A stretch of 64,000 nucleotides of DNA from Saposhnikovia divaricata. Taxonomy: Eukaryota; Streptophyta; Magnoliopsida; Apiales; Apiaceae. This document shows positions 10,321 to 20,846 of this stretch, in pieces. The notes beneath the pieces are model-generated. The model did not search any database. It saw nothing but the letters and a program-made list of their open reading frames with translations, and was not told the DNA's origin. Position 1 is the stretch's first letter. Each line of letters opens with the position of its first letter. The position numbers and the translations under genes are program-made. The stretch is from positions 194,212,216 to 194,276,215 of the forward strand of contig CM071594.1 of NCBI GenBank assembly GCA_036435485.1, read 5' to 3'.

Positions 10321-12471
10321 ATGCTTTGTACTGAAAATCATGGTGAGCATCTTGGAAAATTTGATTCAAAGGCAAATGAAGCTATCTTTGTTGGATACTC
10401 AGCTGGAAAATCCTACAGAGTCTACAACCTAAGACTAAACATTGTAACGGAGTCCATACATGTTGTCTTTGATGACAAGAAAATATCTGGTCTAGTAGAT
10501 GAAGGTTTTTATGAGTCTCTCTCATTTGAGAATGAGAGAAGTAGTGAAGAAAGTGAAGATGATGATGAAGAATGGAGATCAAATGGTGTGAGAAACAGAC
10601 AAGGATCATCAGTTGAAGTGCAGAATGAACCACTTGTTGAAGAGCAACTTACACCATTAGTTAGAAATAAAAGAGAAGCATATGTTGATGAATCTGAAAG
10701 AACTCCATCAATCTCGAGGGCCATACACTCAGGGGGAGTTTCTCACAGTCAAAACTCAACAACAAGCCACAATGATCAACAAAGAGAAAATGAAGCCACT
10801 TCATCAAGGTCAAACTTACCACCACAAAGAAAATGGACCAGGGATCATCCATTATAGCTTATCATTGGAGATCCTAATGCAAAGGTCCAAACCAGAAGAG
10901 CAACTCAAGAAGAATGCTTATATAGCAATTTTCTATCCAAAGAGGAACCAAAGAGAGTGGAACATGCTCTTCTAGATCCAGACTGGGTTTTAGCAATGCA
11001 AGAAGAGCTAAACCAGTTTGAAAGAAATGAAGTATGGAAACTTATACCCAAACCTAAAGACAAATCAGTGATTGGCACTAAGTGAGTATTCAAGAACAAG
11101 ATGGATGAGAATGGCATAGTCACAAGGAATAAAGCTAGATTAGTTGCTAAAGGCTACTGTCAAGAGGAAGGAATTGATTTTGAAGAAACCTTTGCTCCAA
11201 TGGCAAGGTTAGAAGCAATAAGGATCTTCCTGGCCTATGTAGAGCATGCCAATTTCAAAGTCTATCAAATGGATGTCAAGAGTGCATTTTTTAATGGTAT
11301 TCTGGAGGAGGAGGTGTATGTTAGTCAACCGCATGGTTTTGAAGATCCAGACTTTCCAGAATATGTGTTCTTTCTACTCAAAGCACTCTATGGCCTGAAG
11401 CAAGCACCTAGATCCTGGTATGACACACTCTCACAGTTCCTTATAGAGAATCACTTCATTCGAGGTACTACTGATAAAACTTTCTTTTATAAAAATGTCA
11501 ATGGCTCTATGATACTTGTCCAAATTTATGTAGATGATATAATATTTGGGTCTACAGATGAGAAACTTTGCAAGAGATTTGCCAAACTCATGCAAAGTAG
11601 ATATGAAATGAGTATGATGGGTGAATTAACTTATTTTCTTGGTTTACAAGTTAAACAAGTGAATGAGGGAATTTTTATAATTCAAACAAAATACATTTAT
11701 GATCTTTTAAAGAGGTTTGATTTAGCAGATTGCTCTTCTGCAAAAACACCCATGGCCACTGCCACTAAGCTTGAACTGAATACTAAGGAAAATAAGGTGG
11801 ACATGACAAGCTATAGGGGCATGGTTGGATCTCTTTTATACTTAACAGCTAGTAGACCTGATATTATGTTTGCTACATGTTTATGTGCTAGATTTGAAGC
11901 TGATCCTAGGGAATCTCACTTAGTAGCTATAAAAAGGATTTTCAGATATCTCAAGGGAACACCAAACCTTGGCATTTGGTACCCTAGAGATTCTGGTTTT
12001 GATCTAATTGGTTACTCAGATGCAGATTATGCAGGTTGCAAAATGGATAGAAAAAGTACCACAGGAACCTGTCAATTCTTGGGAAACAAGCTGGTCTCAT
12101 GGTTCAGTAAGAAGCATAACTCAGTATCTACCTCAACTGCAGAGGCTGAATACATAGTAGCTGGGAGTTGTTGTTCACATATTCTATGGATGAGAAATCA
12201 AATACTTGACTATGGAGTTAAAGTTGAAAAGATCCCAATTTTCTGTGATAACACTAGTGCAATTGCAATATCACAGAATCCAGTGCAGCATTCTAGAACC
12301 AAGCACATAGACATCAGATACCATTTCATCAGGGAGCATGTGATGGAAGGCACTGTGGAACTGCATTTTGTTCCTAGTGAAAAACAGTTGGCAGACATTT
12401 TTACTAAAGCTTTGGATGAAGCAACCTTTTCAAGGTTGGTAAGTGAGCTTGGTATGTTAAATTTCACATGA
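10321..12471 (+). pseudogene. Copia pol: integrase C-term, reverse transcriptase, RNase H (broken)
   Basis: One frame carries the region after the integrase core (LGKFDSKANEAIFVGYS), an acidic linker, and the copia reverse transcriptase starting near NKARLVAKGYCQEEGIDFEE. Its catalytic blocks are MDVKSAFFNG and YVDDIIFGS. The RNase H has GYSDADYAGCKMDRKST, STSTAEAEYI and TKHIDIRYHFIREH. The frame ends at 12471 after VSELGMLNFT. Two in-frame stops break it: TAG at 10855-10857 and TGA at 11083-11085. A one-base frame change at about 10340 is suggested by the first codons. The long stop-free stretch after 11086 means the catalytic domains are well preserved although the polyprotein is dead. Motifs are closest to the Sirevirus (SIRE) lineage, by recognition only. 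Confidence 0.85.
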
Positions 12472-13121
12472 TCTTTTAAAATGTCTGTTCAATTTGCTTG
12501 CAGCCAGTGAATTTCATTCTCTGGATTTTGTTTATTTTATTTGCTTATCTGCATGATTATTCTAGAGATATCATTGTATCGTAATTAAATAAATATTTTA
12601 TTGACATATATCAATTAATGATATTTTGTTAATTTTATGTCTATTTAATTGTGAGTTTATCTGATTATTGTGGATTAATTCTTGATTTACTGCGTGATTA
12701 TTTTTAAATCCATAATAATTAGAAGTATTAAATGTGTGTATATGTGTATAGGCTGATAGGTTTCGGTGATAAGATTTTTTTCGGCTGACAGGTTTCAGTG
12801 ATAAGATGTTTTTCGGCTAATTAGGTTGTTAGGTGAGAAATTATTGAAAGGTGTTATTTTTTCAACATAACCTGTCACTATCACACCTAACCCACTAAAC
12901 CTTGAAACCTTATAAATGATGAGTTTTTGTTTGTGTTTAACATCATCATTTTTCAGATATATAGAGCATATACACACGATTACTGAATATTTCGAGCTTT
13001 GATCGGAAAGATCTCTCAAATCTAGTTGGTGGTTTTTAGATCGGATTTCATATTCTTGCTTTATACATCATCCTTTATAAAAACTAACCCTTGTTTTTGA
13101 ATTTCCTCAAAGTTTTGAAAA
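12472..13121 (+). other. Spacer between copia pol and env-like region
   Basis: This is AT-rich sequence without an open frame. Two imperfect direct copies of GGCTGATAGGTTTCGGTGAT lie at 12751-12819. A TATAAA-like site near 12911 lies about 210 bp before the env-like region and could have served as an internal promoter; this is speculative. Confidence 0.4.
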
Positions 13122-15159
13122 TGGCATTACAGGGAAGCTTTTTGATTGCTAAAATTAATCATATTTCCATTCAGCAAATTGAAACATTCTAGATGAGCAA
13201 TTTCGGGCTTGGACACAATTTCTGAATGAACATTCATTAATTCGCTATGCTTTAGTTACACCAGTGCAGCTTAACCATGATGCATTGCGTGAACTATATT
13301 GCAGTGCGGTTAACACTTCTAGACAGGACGGGTGTGCAATCACATATCGACTATTTGGTAGGTCGATTAGGGTCACTGAACGAGATGTTAATCGAATTCT
13401 TCATTTTCCTATGGAAAATCTTGTTTCTGATCCTACACCTAAATAGATTGAAATGTTCTTTCGTTTTATAAGGTACCAAGATGGAAATTTCAATACTGGT
13501 AATCTTTCTAGAACATTTCTAACCCAGTACTGGAATTTCTTCTTTCACACTCTTAACCATATTTTTTCCTCAGATAGAACAATCAAGATCGAATACCTGA
13601 ATTTATTCAAAAAATAGGGTATGCGGTTGCCAATAATTTGAGGATTAATTTTGGAAAAATAGTGCTTGGTCAAATCATTTTAAAGATGAAACAATTGGGA
13701 ACAAGAGATGTTCAGAATCAAAATGTCAAATGTCTATATCCAAGGTTTCTACAGCTAATATTAAATGATTTTTGGAATGATGAAGACAGGGCACACTTGG
13801 AAAATGGTCAAAAGGTGGAATGTTCTTCCATGAAGATGAATGTAATTAATTACATAAGCAAAAAGAAATATACGGATGTGCCTACAGTCCTAACTGAATA
13901 TCTAAAGACTGTCCCACTTCCGTTGTTACCAAGACCAGTGAGAGCAGGTATACGACAAGGTAATATTTCAATCTTTGCTATTCCAATCTCTGTATTCCCT
14001 GTTGTGTCACAGGAAATACAGTTTCTACAGCCCCTAGTGGCCATCTTACCCGACCAAGAGCAGGAAATCCCACCGACTCTAACACAGGTCGAAGAGCCCA
14101 TTCTATAAATGCAAACATAAACACAACAAACTCCTACACCTCAATTGTCACTTAAACGACCATCCATCAACACTTTTGAGGGAGATAGTGCCTCAGCAGC
14201 ACCACATAAGGAGTTAGTTACATCAGCCGCTCTATCTCATTCTAAACGGAGTAAACCCAATGAACCTGAGGTAACAGCAACTGTTATTGAAACAATTCTT
14301 CCTTATCCAATGAGTGAAAATGTAAATGAGGTTGAATTGACGGGAGCAACTATCTTGAGTTCCATTTCACGGAACATAAGAGTGGTTGATGATCTTTCTA
14401 AAGATCAAATGCCTTCACAGGTATCTGAGGTGGAATTACCTATGTCAATAACTGCTGGTGAATCTTCTATTTACGGAAAGATCCATCGGTAGGTGGTTAT
14501 TTTATGAACCAAGTGTCTTCACAGACATACGAGGGAAAGTTGGGTTTTGTGCCATTTAATCGATTCAAGTTTAACCTCCCAGAGGGAAAATCTCTGGATC
14601 TCTTTCGAGATTTACCACTCTTTACCAGTGGTCAGCAACTCGCTTCACGCGAGGATGGAAGCTCACGAACTTTCATTGCACCATCCGTGACCTAGGATGA
14701 TTTCATTTGCAGGTAGGAGAGTTGAGGGAAACACGAACAGAACATGTAAGTGTAACTCAAACCACTAAACCGAGTGAATGTAGAGTGTTGAGTGAAACAC
14801 CTGCAGAACGTACGAGTGAGCAACCTACTCAACCACATGCACCTGTAACCAGAAAGGAATACAACAAACTCCTTACACGGGTCCAAACAATGGAGAAAGA
14901 GTTGCCAAATATCTGTAAGTCCATTGCAGAAATAAAAAATTTGCAACTTATTCATTATGATGTATTCTAGGTTCAATTGAATACCATGGCAACCCAGTTA
15001 AAAGATGCAATCAACTCCTTGGTAAAGCCATCTTCGTCTAATTTACCAACTCCACATCCTACTACTCTGGAGGATAACCCAACTGAGGGGGAAAATTGGA
15101 AGATTAAGAAAAATCTACTAGGCGTAAGGGCAAAGAAAAGGATGTTGACACGAAATTAA
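13122..15159 (+). pseudogene. Degenerate env-like region downstream of copia pol
   Basis: About 2 kb of clearly coding-derived sequence, broken by many stops and frame changes. Readable blocks include LNHDALRELYCSAVNTSRQD with RDVNRILHFP (13264-13446), a stretch with CLYPRFLQLILNDFW (13638-14108), then Pro/Ser/Thr/Glu-rich segments (14145-14492, 14504-14695) and a possible coiled-coil piece (14860-14960). The CAITYRLFGRSIRVTERDVNRIL and YPRF blocks resemble the conserved domain of the putative plant transposon or env-like proteins carried by plant LTR elements. Position after pol and before the polypurine tract fits the Sirevirus third ORF. No signal peptide or membrane segment is preserved, and a cell-surface role cannot be supported from this copy. 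Confidence 0.5.
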
Positions 15160-15402
15160 CTTTATTTTGGGAAAGGAAAAGCTAATGGGAGTATTAGTGC
15201 TATGTGGAAAGAAAGCAAGGAAAACTTGAGGATATGTTCAGTCTAGAGGAACAATTAACTTGCACTTGGTTAATTTTACGAAATCTGGAAAATGTATATA
15301 TATGATCCAGAATGCACTTTAATATTATTTATCTTTGTATTTTATTTTGTTGTATCAGTTGAGTTATCCTCAAAGAATTTGCTTGTTAAACCCTAACAAT
15401 CA
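15160..15402 (+). other. Non-coding stretch before the copia PPT
   Basis: AT-rich sequence between the env-like remnant and the polypurine tract. Nothing else is recognised. Confidence 0.5.
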
Positions 15403-15415
15403 AATAGGGGGAGAT
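15403..15415 (+). promoter_or_regulatory. Polypurine tract of the Sirevirus-like element
   Basis: AATAGGGGGAGAT directly abuts the TGTAAAGC that opens the LTR, as expected for the plus-strand primer. Confidence 0.75.
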
Positions 15416-15956
15416 TGTAAAGCATAATGTAATGTAATATGTAATAGAGACATATATAACTCAACTAGGATAAAAGATAAACAATATTAACTCTATACAG
15501 GGATCGTGAAATTTGAAGAACAGGCATCAACAAGGATCAAGTCGCTGAAAGAAGTTCATTAACATGATCAAGCCTCAGTGACAAAATAAGATGTACAGAC
15601 GATTCAGATGAAGGGCCAAAAGATTCCAGTGATAAAGTTTTTATGATTGCACAATTCTTAGCAGTGTTCTTAAAGACATGATATGAAGACCACAAGTGAA
15701 TGTTAGTCGTCTGTGAACCAGACCGGTTGCACTAGGCGTCAACACTTCACAAATGAATTGAAGTATCTAACTCAGAAAAACTGTTCAAAAGGTATGATTG
15801 AGTTTAGAGCAGTATTGATGTCTTCTAGTTAGTTGAAAGCTGAATATTTAAGGATGTCAAAAATAGTATCTAAAATTACTATTCATATGAACAGTATCCG
15901 AAATCACTATTCATATGAATAGTACTATTTATATGAACATATGAATAGTAACCAAC

Positions 15957-16084
15957 GGTTACTATTTGGGGTTGGTGTAATAGTTCCCGGTTACTATTTG
16001 GGGTGGGTGAAATAGTGTCCGGTTACTATTTGGGGGTTGTTGGAATAGTGCTTGGTTACTATTTGGGGGTTGTTGGAATAGTGT
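15957..16084 (+). repeat. 33-bp tandem array in the copia LTR U3
   Basis: Four imperfect copies of a unit built on GGTTACTATTTGGGG plus TGGAATAGTG lie just upstream of the TATA box. Upstream, ATTCATATGAATAGT palindromes repeat (15880-15950). Position suggests an enhancer-like array, by analogy only. Confidence 0.8.
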
Positions 16085-16106
16085 CAAATAGTAACTTTCT
16101 AAAACC

Positions 16107-16114
16107 TATAAATA
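16107..16114 (+). promoter_or_regulatory. TATA box of the copia LTR
   Basis: TATAAATA at this position, followed by a pyrimidine-rich leader, is the likely LTR promoter. Confidence 0.6.
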
Positions 16115-16184
16115 GGCCTGTTGTATTTCATTTCCAAACACACCTCAACACCCAACTCTCTCTTCTCTCTCTTATATCTTCTTT

Positions 16185-16382
16185 GTGTAAGCTGCTAGAC
16201 AGTCCATCTAGTAGGAAAGCCGGCTCAGCCCGCTTTCAAGAAGTGTCGGGTAGAAGGTCCTCGTGCCTAAACTATCCTTAGGAGTGTAAGCTGCTAGACA
16301 GTCCATCTAGTAGGAAAGTCGGCTTAGCCCGCTTTCAGGAAGTGTCGGGTAGAAGATCCTCGTGCCTAAACTATCCTTAGGA
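16185..16382 (+). repeat. 99-bp tandem duplication in the copia LTR
   Basis: Copies at 16185-16283 and 16284-16382 begin GTGTAAGCTGCTAGACAG and differ at only a handful of bases. They lie downstream of the TATA box, so the transcript carries both. Confidence 0.9.
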
Positions 16383-16525
16383 GTGTTCAGGTTTTGAAGC
16401 TAATCCATTGGATTAGAAGTTGTAACACCCCTTCGAGTTTATTATCAATAAAGATATATTCTCGGAAATTTTTGTTGTGTAGTATCGTATTCAACCCCCC
16501 TTCTACGATACTTTGGGAGCTAACA

Positions 16526-17874
16526 GAGTAGTAATAAAGACAATTAAAGACCATAATTAAGCAAGAAATTTCAATCAAACTAAAGAAAACAAAAAATAGA
16601 TAATCTGCACCTTTTTTACATGGGATAAACACATGTTGCTCCAAGGGCTCCAGAGTTTCTTCCACAACCTAATTGCACAATTGATCCAGATTCTACAAAA
16701 AAATGAAACGTCAATAATGCAATTCTCACAATGGATTTATGTGCACAAGAAGCACAAATGACATATAAAACAAGATAGACATATAAGTTCATAATCTTCC
16801 CACGGTTGGAAGTTTGACAATTTCATAAACATGAGGTTATAACCTTGTCTTCAAAAGATCGATATAATAAATGAATAAGTTTGACAATTTCACAAACATA
16901 TGGTTATAACCTTGTCTTCACAAGATCGATAGAACAGATGAATGTATGTGCCACTGTCTCAACCCAGTCACAGGTTGCACAAGGGTCCAACACTAGATTG
17001 GACCAGAATCTTGAGTATATGTCAACAGCAAATTGTAGTGGTTATTATATACTAAAAAATGTATGTTTTTAGTTATGGGCAAAAGTTCGCTAAGAGCTCC
17101 TCCGCTGACAGATTCACCTCTAAAAAAAGAACCTAAAAAGCAAGAATACAATTTGTTAAAGAAAATAACTTAGATTTGAATTTTACAAGTATATCCGTAT
17201 CAAACATAGAGGTTCACATTGGGTGATCCAAGTGTCCCTGCTTCCTTGACAAGAACTAGCATCTTGCTCCCAAGTTTTAAATAGGGGAGGAAGTAAATGA
17301 AAGGTAAGTAAAATAGTTTAATTTTCACTCCTATTTGTGCTCCCAAGTTTTTAAAGGGACGAAAGCAAGTGGAAATGAAATGAAAATTAAGCCCACTTTC
17401 ACTCCAAAATTTTCATCCCAAAAATACTTTACTTCCCCACCGCTTACTTCCTTTCGTTTTAAAAATTCGAGAGCAATTAAGAGGATAAATGGAAGCACAC
17501 CAACCATAAAGCTGCACAAGGGTATAAAACCACGCTGAACCTAACCAAGACTAGACCTGAGAGGATAAATGGAAGCACAACCAACCATAAAGCTGCACAA
17601 AGGTATAAAAACCACGTCGGACCTAACCAGGACTAGACCCAACAATTTATAATTGAAACACAAATCTAATGTTTGGAAAATCTTGTAGGAAATAAAAAAT
17701 ACAAGAATTGTTCTAGTGACGTACTGGTTTAGTCACTTTAAAATCCAAAACATGACAAAAACAAGAAATAGAGATATTTTTTTGATGAAAAATTTATTAT
17801 TATTATTATTATTATTATTATCCAAATGTAAAACATTACAAATATTTCAGTGGAATGAATTATTTACAATCAAT
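16526..17874. other. Unassigned intergenic sequence with two short tandem duplications
   Basis: No convincing gene. A 67-bp-spaced duplication covers 16811-16931 (AGTTTGACAATTTCA...). An 80-bp duplication covers 17481-17640 (GAGGATAAATGGAAGCACA...). A direct repeat of TGCTCCCAAGTTTT lies near 17269 and 17338. A short (ATT)n run is at 17793-17820. On the minus strand near 16990-16890 there is a weak Cys/His pattern (see rejected items). Confidence 0.5.
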
Positions 17875-18042
17875 TTATAAAAAATTAGTGGGAAGTCGAG
17901 ATACAATCTGGGCCCCCACTCCCCTAGCTATAGCAAAACCCATCCTGGTAAAGATATGAGTAGCAGCATGAGCCCCAATATCTTGAGTAGTAGAAAACTT
18001 CTGAATCCGCTTCAGCAACGCAACAGCATTTATCCAGCTTCC
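17875..18042 (-). other. Short coding-like stretch ending in a stop, unidentified
   Basis: On the minus strand, 55 codons read openly to a TAA at 17875-17877 and include IQKFSTTQDIGAHAATHIF and MGFAIARGVGAQIVSRLP. Base composition is much more balanced than the flanks. Just upstream the sequence is an (AAT)n tract ending in AG, which could act as a splice acceptor, so this may be the last exon of a gene or a captured fragment. I do not recognise the protein. Confidence 0.3.

Positions 18043-18118
<76 letters not shown>
18043..18118 (+). repeat. (ATT)n microsatellite
   Basis: About 25 trinucleotide units, flanked by more AT-rich sequence up to the Helitron terminus at 18161. The matching tract on the other side of the Helitron pair (24596-24650) suggests the Helitron inserted into one (ATT)n run. 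Confidence 0.95.
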
Positions 18119-18160
18119 CACTATTCTTTTTATTTTATTATTATTTATTGTTATTTATTA

Positions 18161-19704
18161 CTAGCTTATAACCCATACGATGCATGAATTTATTTTGGTA
18201 TGTAACAAAATTTTATTTTATGTTACAATTATATTCTTATATAATCATTATTTTCAATAATATATTTTTATTTTAATTTAAATGATTTAATATAAATTTA
18301 TTTAGTGATATGCATGGTTTAAAACCTATATATTATTCAATTTTACAATAAATATGTCTTGACGGAATTTGGACATTGAAATTTTAGTAAATTAATTTAA
18401 TCATATAATATATCTGATCATTAAATTTAATGGTTTTAATTTTTTACTAAAAATCTAACGATCATTATTCATTACATACGAATTTCTATTATATTGTTAC
18501 GGATTAGAAGAAAGGTGTGATATTTTTGGGTATGTATTAATTATTGCAAGATTAAGTTTTAATCTTCGTAATGTGCTCAAGCTTCGTCCCTTGGCTCGCT
18601 AATTTATCTCTTTAAAATTGGGAATGGTCATGGAACCTCACTTTGGTTTGGTCCCTGGTGGAGATCTACTTGCATTGCTAGCTCTCGTTTTGACAATATC
18701 ATTGCACAGTCTAACTTATTTCGTGATGCTAAGGTGTATGACTTAATCTCCTCAGGTGCTTGGGTCTTACATCGCCCTTCGAATAGACTTCACCATCTCG
18801 ACCCAGGTCTCCACACTTGGTTGCAGCGGTTTGACTTCCCTACTTTGATCCTCTTATCTCTGATGACATTTTATGGAATGGTACTTCCCTTCGTAAAGTT
18901 AAAACATGGGATGTTTGGGATGCTATTCGCACTACTTCACTCACTGTCCCTTGGTGCAGTTTGGTGTGGCACAAAATCAAAGTCCCTCGTTATGCCCATC
19001 ATGAGTGGCTTCTTTTCCGTGGCCGCCTGCCCACTCTGCACAGACTAGCTTCTTTTGGGCTAGAGGTTTCTCCGTTTTGTCATCTTTGTGTGGGGGGGCA
19101 TTGAGACAGACTCTCACCTGTTCGTAGTTTGCCCGTATAGCAGCTTTATTATTTCTAGGATTGCTGGTCTTTTGAATATTGCCTGCACTGGTTCTTCGTG
19201 GTTGGACCTTAACTCCAATTGGGGGTGTATCGAGTCATAATTGGTTTAGACAGTATGCGAACTTAGATATGTATAGGTGGATCTTTATGCCATAATTGTT
19301 CTTGGCTTTGCCTTGTAGTTGCATAGTTTAGCTAGCTAGTCTTTTTGCTTTCTATTTGTAATCTGCCCCTCGTAGATTACATATAGATAGTCCTCCCCTT
19401 CTGCTTGTCGTTGGGCATGGGTTAATCCCTCTTTTTTGCTGTATATATATATATATATATCAAATTAGCAAAAAAAAAGTTTTAAATTAAAAGTTAACAT
19501 GTTTTAATTAGAGAAGAAATATTATTGTTGAAAGATACGATATTTTAGGTTTTTATAAAAGGTAATATCATCAATTAAAATTTAAAAGTAAACGTCTTTT
19601 AATTAAAAAAAGGCAATTGGCTAATTATCGTTAATTATATTAGTTTATTATTTATTTTAATAATTAAGATGAAAGTGTCGAAAACCGAACCGACAAACTT
19701 TCAA
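18161..19704 (-). mobile_element. Non-autonomous Helitron, copy A (5'-truncated), minus strand
   Basis: Read on the minus strand it ends ...GGGTTATAAGCTAG followed by T, giving the CTAG terminus and A-T target of Helitrons, with a weak hairpin just before it. Its body aligns by eye with copy B: the GATATTTTTGGGTATGTATTAA, GAACCGACAAACTTTCAAT and TAATTATCGTTAATTAT blocks recur. The 5' end is lost where copy B begins. It has no gene of its own; it is split by the LINE fragment at 18563-19476. Confidence 0.6.
18563..19476 (+). pseudogene. 5'-truncated LINE fragment, zinc-binding RT tail
   Basis: Decayed coding sequence from the C-terminal end of a plant LINE ORF2. The readable part includes KTWDVWDAIRTTS, then WHKIKVPRYAHHEWLLFRG and FCHLCVGG followed, after a frame change in a G run at about 19092, by ETDSHLF. 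This is the zf-RVT pattern found after LINE reverse transcriptases. A 3' UTR follows, then a (TA)n run and an A tail. The exact 9-bp target duplication AAGTTTTAA occurs at 18554-18562 and 19477-19485. Truncation at the 5' end is usual for LINE insertions. Confidence 0.8.
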
Positions 19705-19808
19705 TGCCCATGCGATGCACGAATTTCTTTTATTATGTTATAAATTTTATTTAATGATATAAATATGTTTTTATATAATCATTTTTGTAACAACCCTGAT
19801 TTTTCAAG

Positions 19809-19899
<91 letters not shown>

Positions 19900-20838
19900 T
19901 AAATATTTTATTGGTTTTCCATAAAGGAATAATAAGATTGTGAATATTTAATTTTAATTTGAATACAGTTACGTGTTTAATTGTTAATAGATTATTCGGG
20001 TAGACTGTATTTTGTACTATCTGTGTTAGTAAAAAAAATTATTTTATTAAAAATTTATATTTTTATCAAAAGTGATAAATTGAGTTTGTTTTAAAATTTT
20101 ATGGATCAAGTTGGTATTTTATTGTTACAAAAATTATACCGGTATTCTACCCGTGGACCAAAAATTTTATTTGTATAAATTATTAAAAGGTTTAAAATTT
20201 AGTATTTTCACATTTTTGGTAACTTGAGATTATTTTAAAATTTTAAGGATCAAAACTATATTTTTCTCGTACTAAAATTTTACCCGGTATCTTATCCGTG
20301 CCCTATTAATATTTGGGCGCATTATGAAAATATTTGAAAATTTTGTATTTTATAATTTTGATCAATCAGGGAAAACTATGTGTAATTAATTATATTAAAA
20401 TATATTTTTAGTTTAATTTACTGTGTGTTAGTTTATTTATAATGCAATTAAACACGTTATAATTTTTATTAAATAGGAAAATCACCCTATACGTGTTACG
20501 TGACTTTTGTGTAGCATAAAATATTTTATTCTATTTTTTTTGTAATTTTTATATTTTTAGAATACAATTATTTCGCATTTTAATTTCTGGACCAAGCCCC
20601 TGTATTGAATTCGGAGTCCTGTTTTTGATAAAATTATTTTTATATAATAATAGGGTATTTAAAAATAATTTATTTTGTAATTTTTGTAATATTCATAATT
20701 TTTGGAAAATTTTGATATTTATATTACATTTGTTTAAAAATAAAAATTTTACATTTTCATCCCATAAAAATTATTTTTAGGGCTTTATAATTTTAATTAG
20801 GGGTTAAAAATATTTTTGGGGTATTACTTTTTGATTAA

Positions 20839-20846
20839 TATAAATA
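20839..20846 (+). promoter_or_regulatory. Candidate TATA box of the solo LTR
   Basis: TATAAATA sits about 1 kb into the LTR, in the plus orientation of the element. Sites of this kind are common in AT-rich sequence, so support is modest. Confidence 0.35.

Larger units (their letters stand above)
10320..16525 (+). mobile_element. Sirevirus-like Ty1/copia element, 5'-truncated in this window
   Basis: The order integrase C-terminal part, reverse transcriptase, RNase H, an extra env-like region, polypurine tract and 1.1 kb LTR matches Sirevirus-type copia elements, the copia group known for an env-like region after pol. The left half is missing here because the LTR at 5750-10319 interrupts the integrase region. 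After the LTR comes GAGTA (16526-16530), the expected right target duplication. Confidence 0.75.
15416..16525 (+). repeat. 3' LTR of the Sirevirus-like element (1110 bp)
   Basis: It opens TGTAAAGCATAATG and closes GGGAGCTAACA, with TG...CA termini. The segment CGTATTCAACCCCCCTTCTA just before the end is shared in form with the end of the second copia LTR (around 54400). It carries a 33-bp tandem array, a TATA box at 16107 and a 99-bp duplication. Confidence 0.8.

Noticed and set aside
10382..10852. Minus-strand open frames opposite copia pol
   Set aside because: Shadows of the acidic linker coding on the plus strand.
16560..16700. Minus-strand stretch VVEETLEPLEQHVF, with exon-like borders
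   Set aside because: Vague likeness to calmodulin-binding protein N termini, but no other domain of such a protein is nearby.
16890..16995. Minus-strand CATCDWVETVAHTFIC, like a LINE zinc-binding pattern
   Set aside because: Too short, isolated, and covered partly by a tandem duplication; not enough to call a LINE remnant.
17924..18171. Open frames made of poly-Ile or poly-Leu
   Set aside because: They are translations of the (ATT)n tract and carry no coding information.
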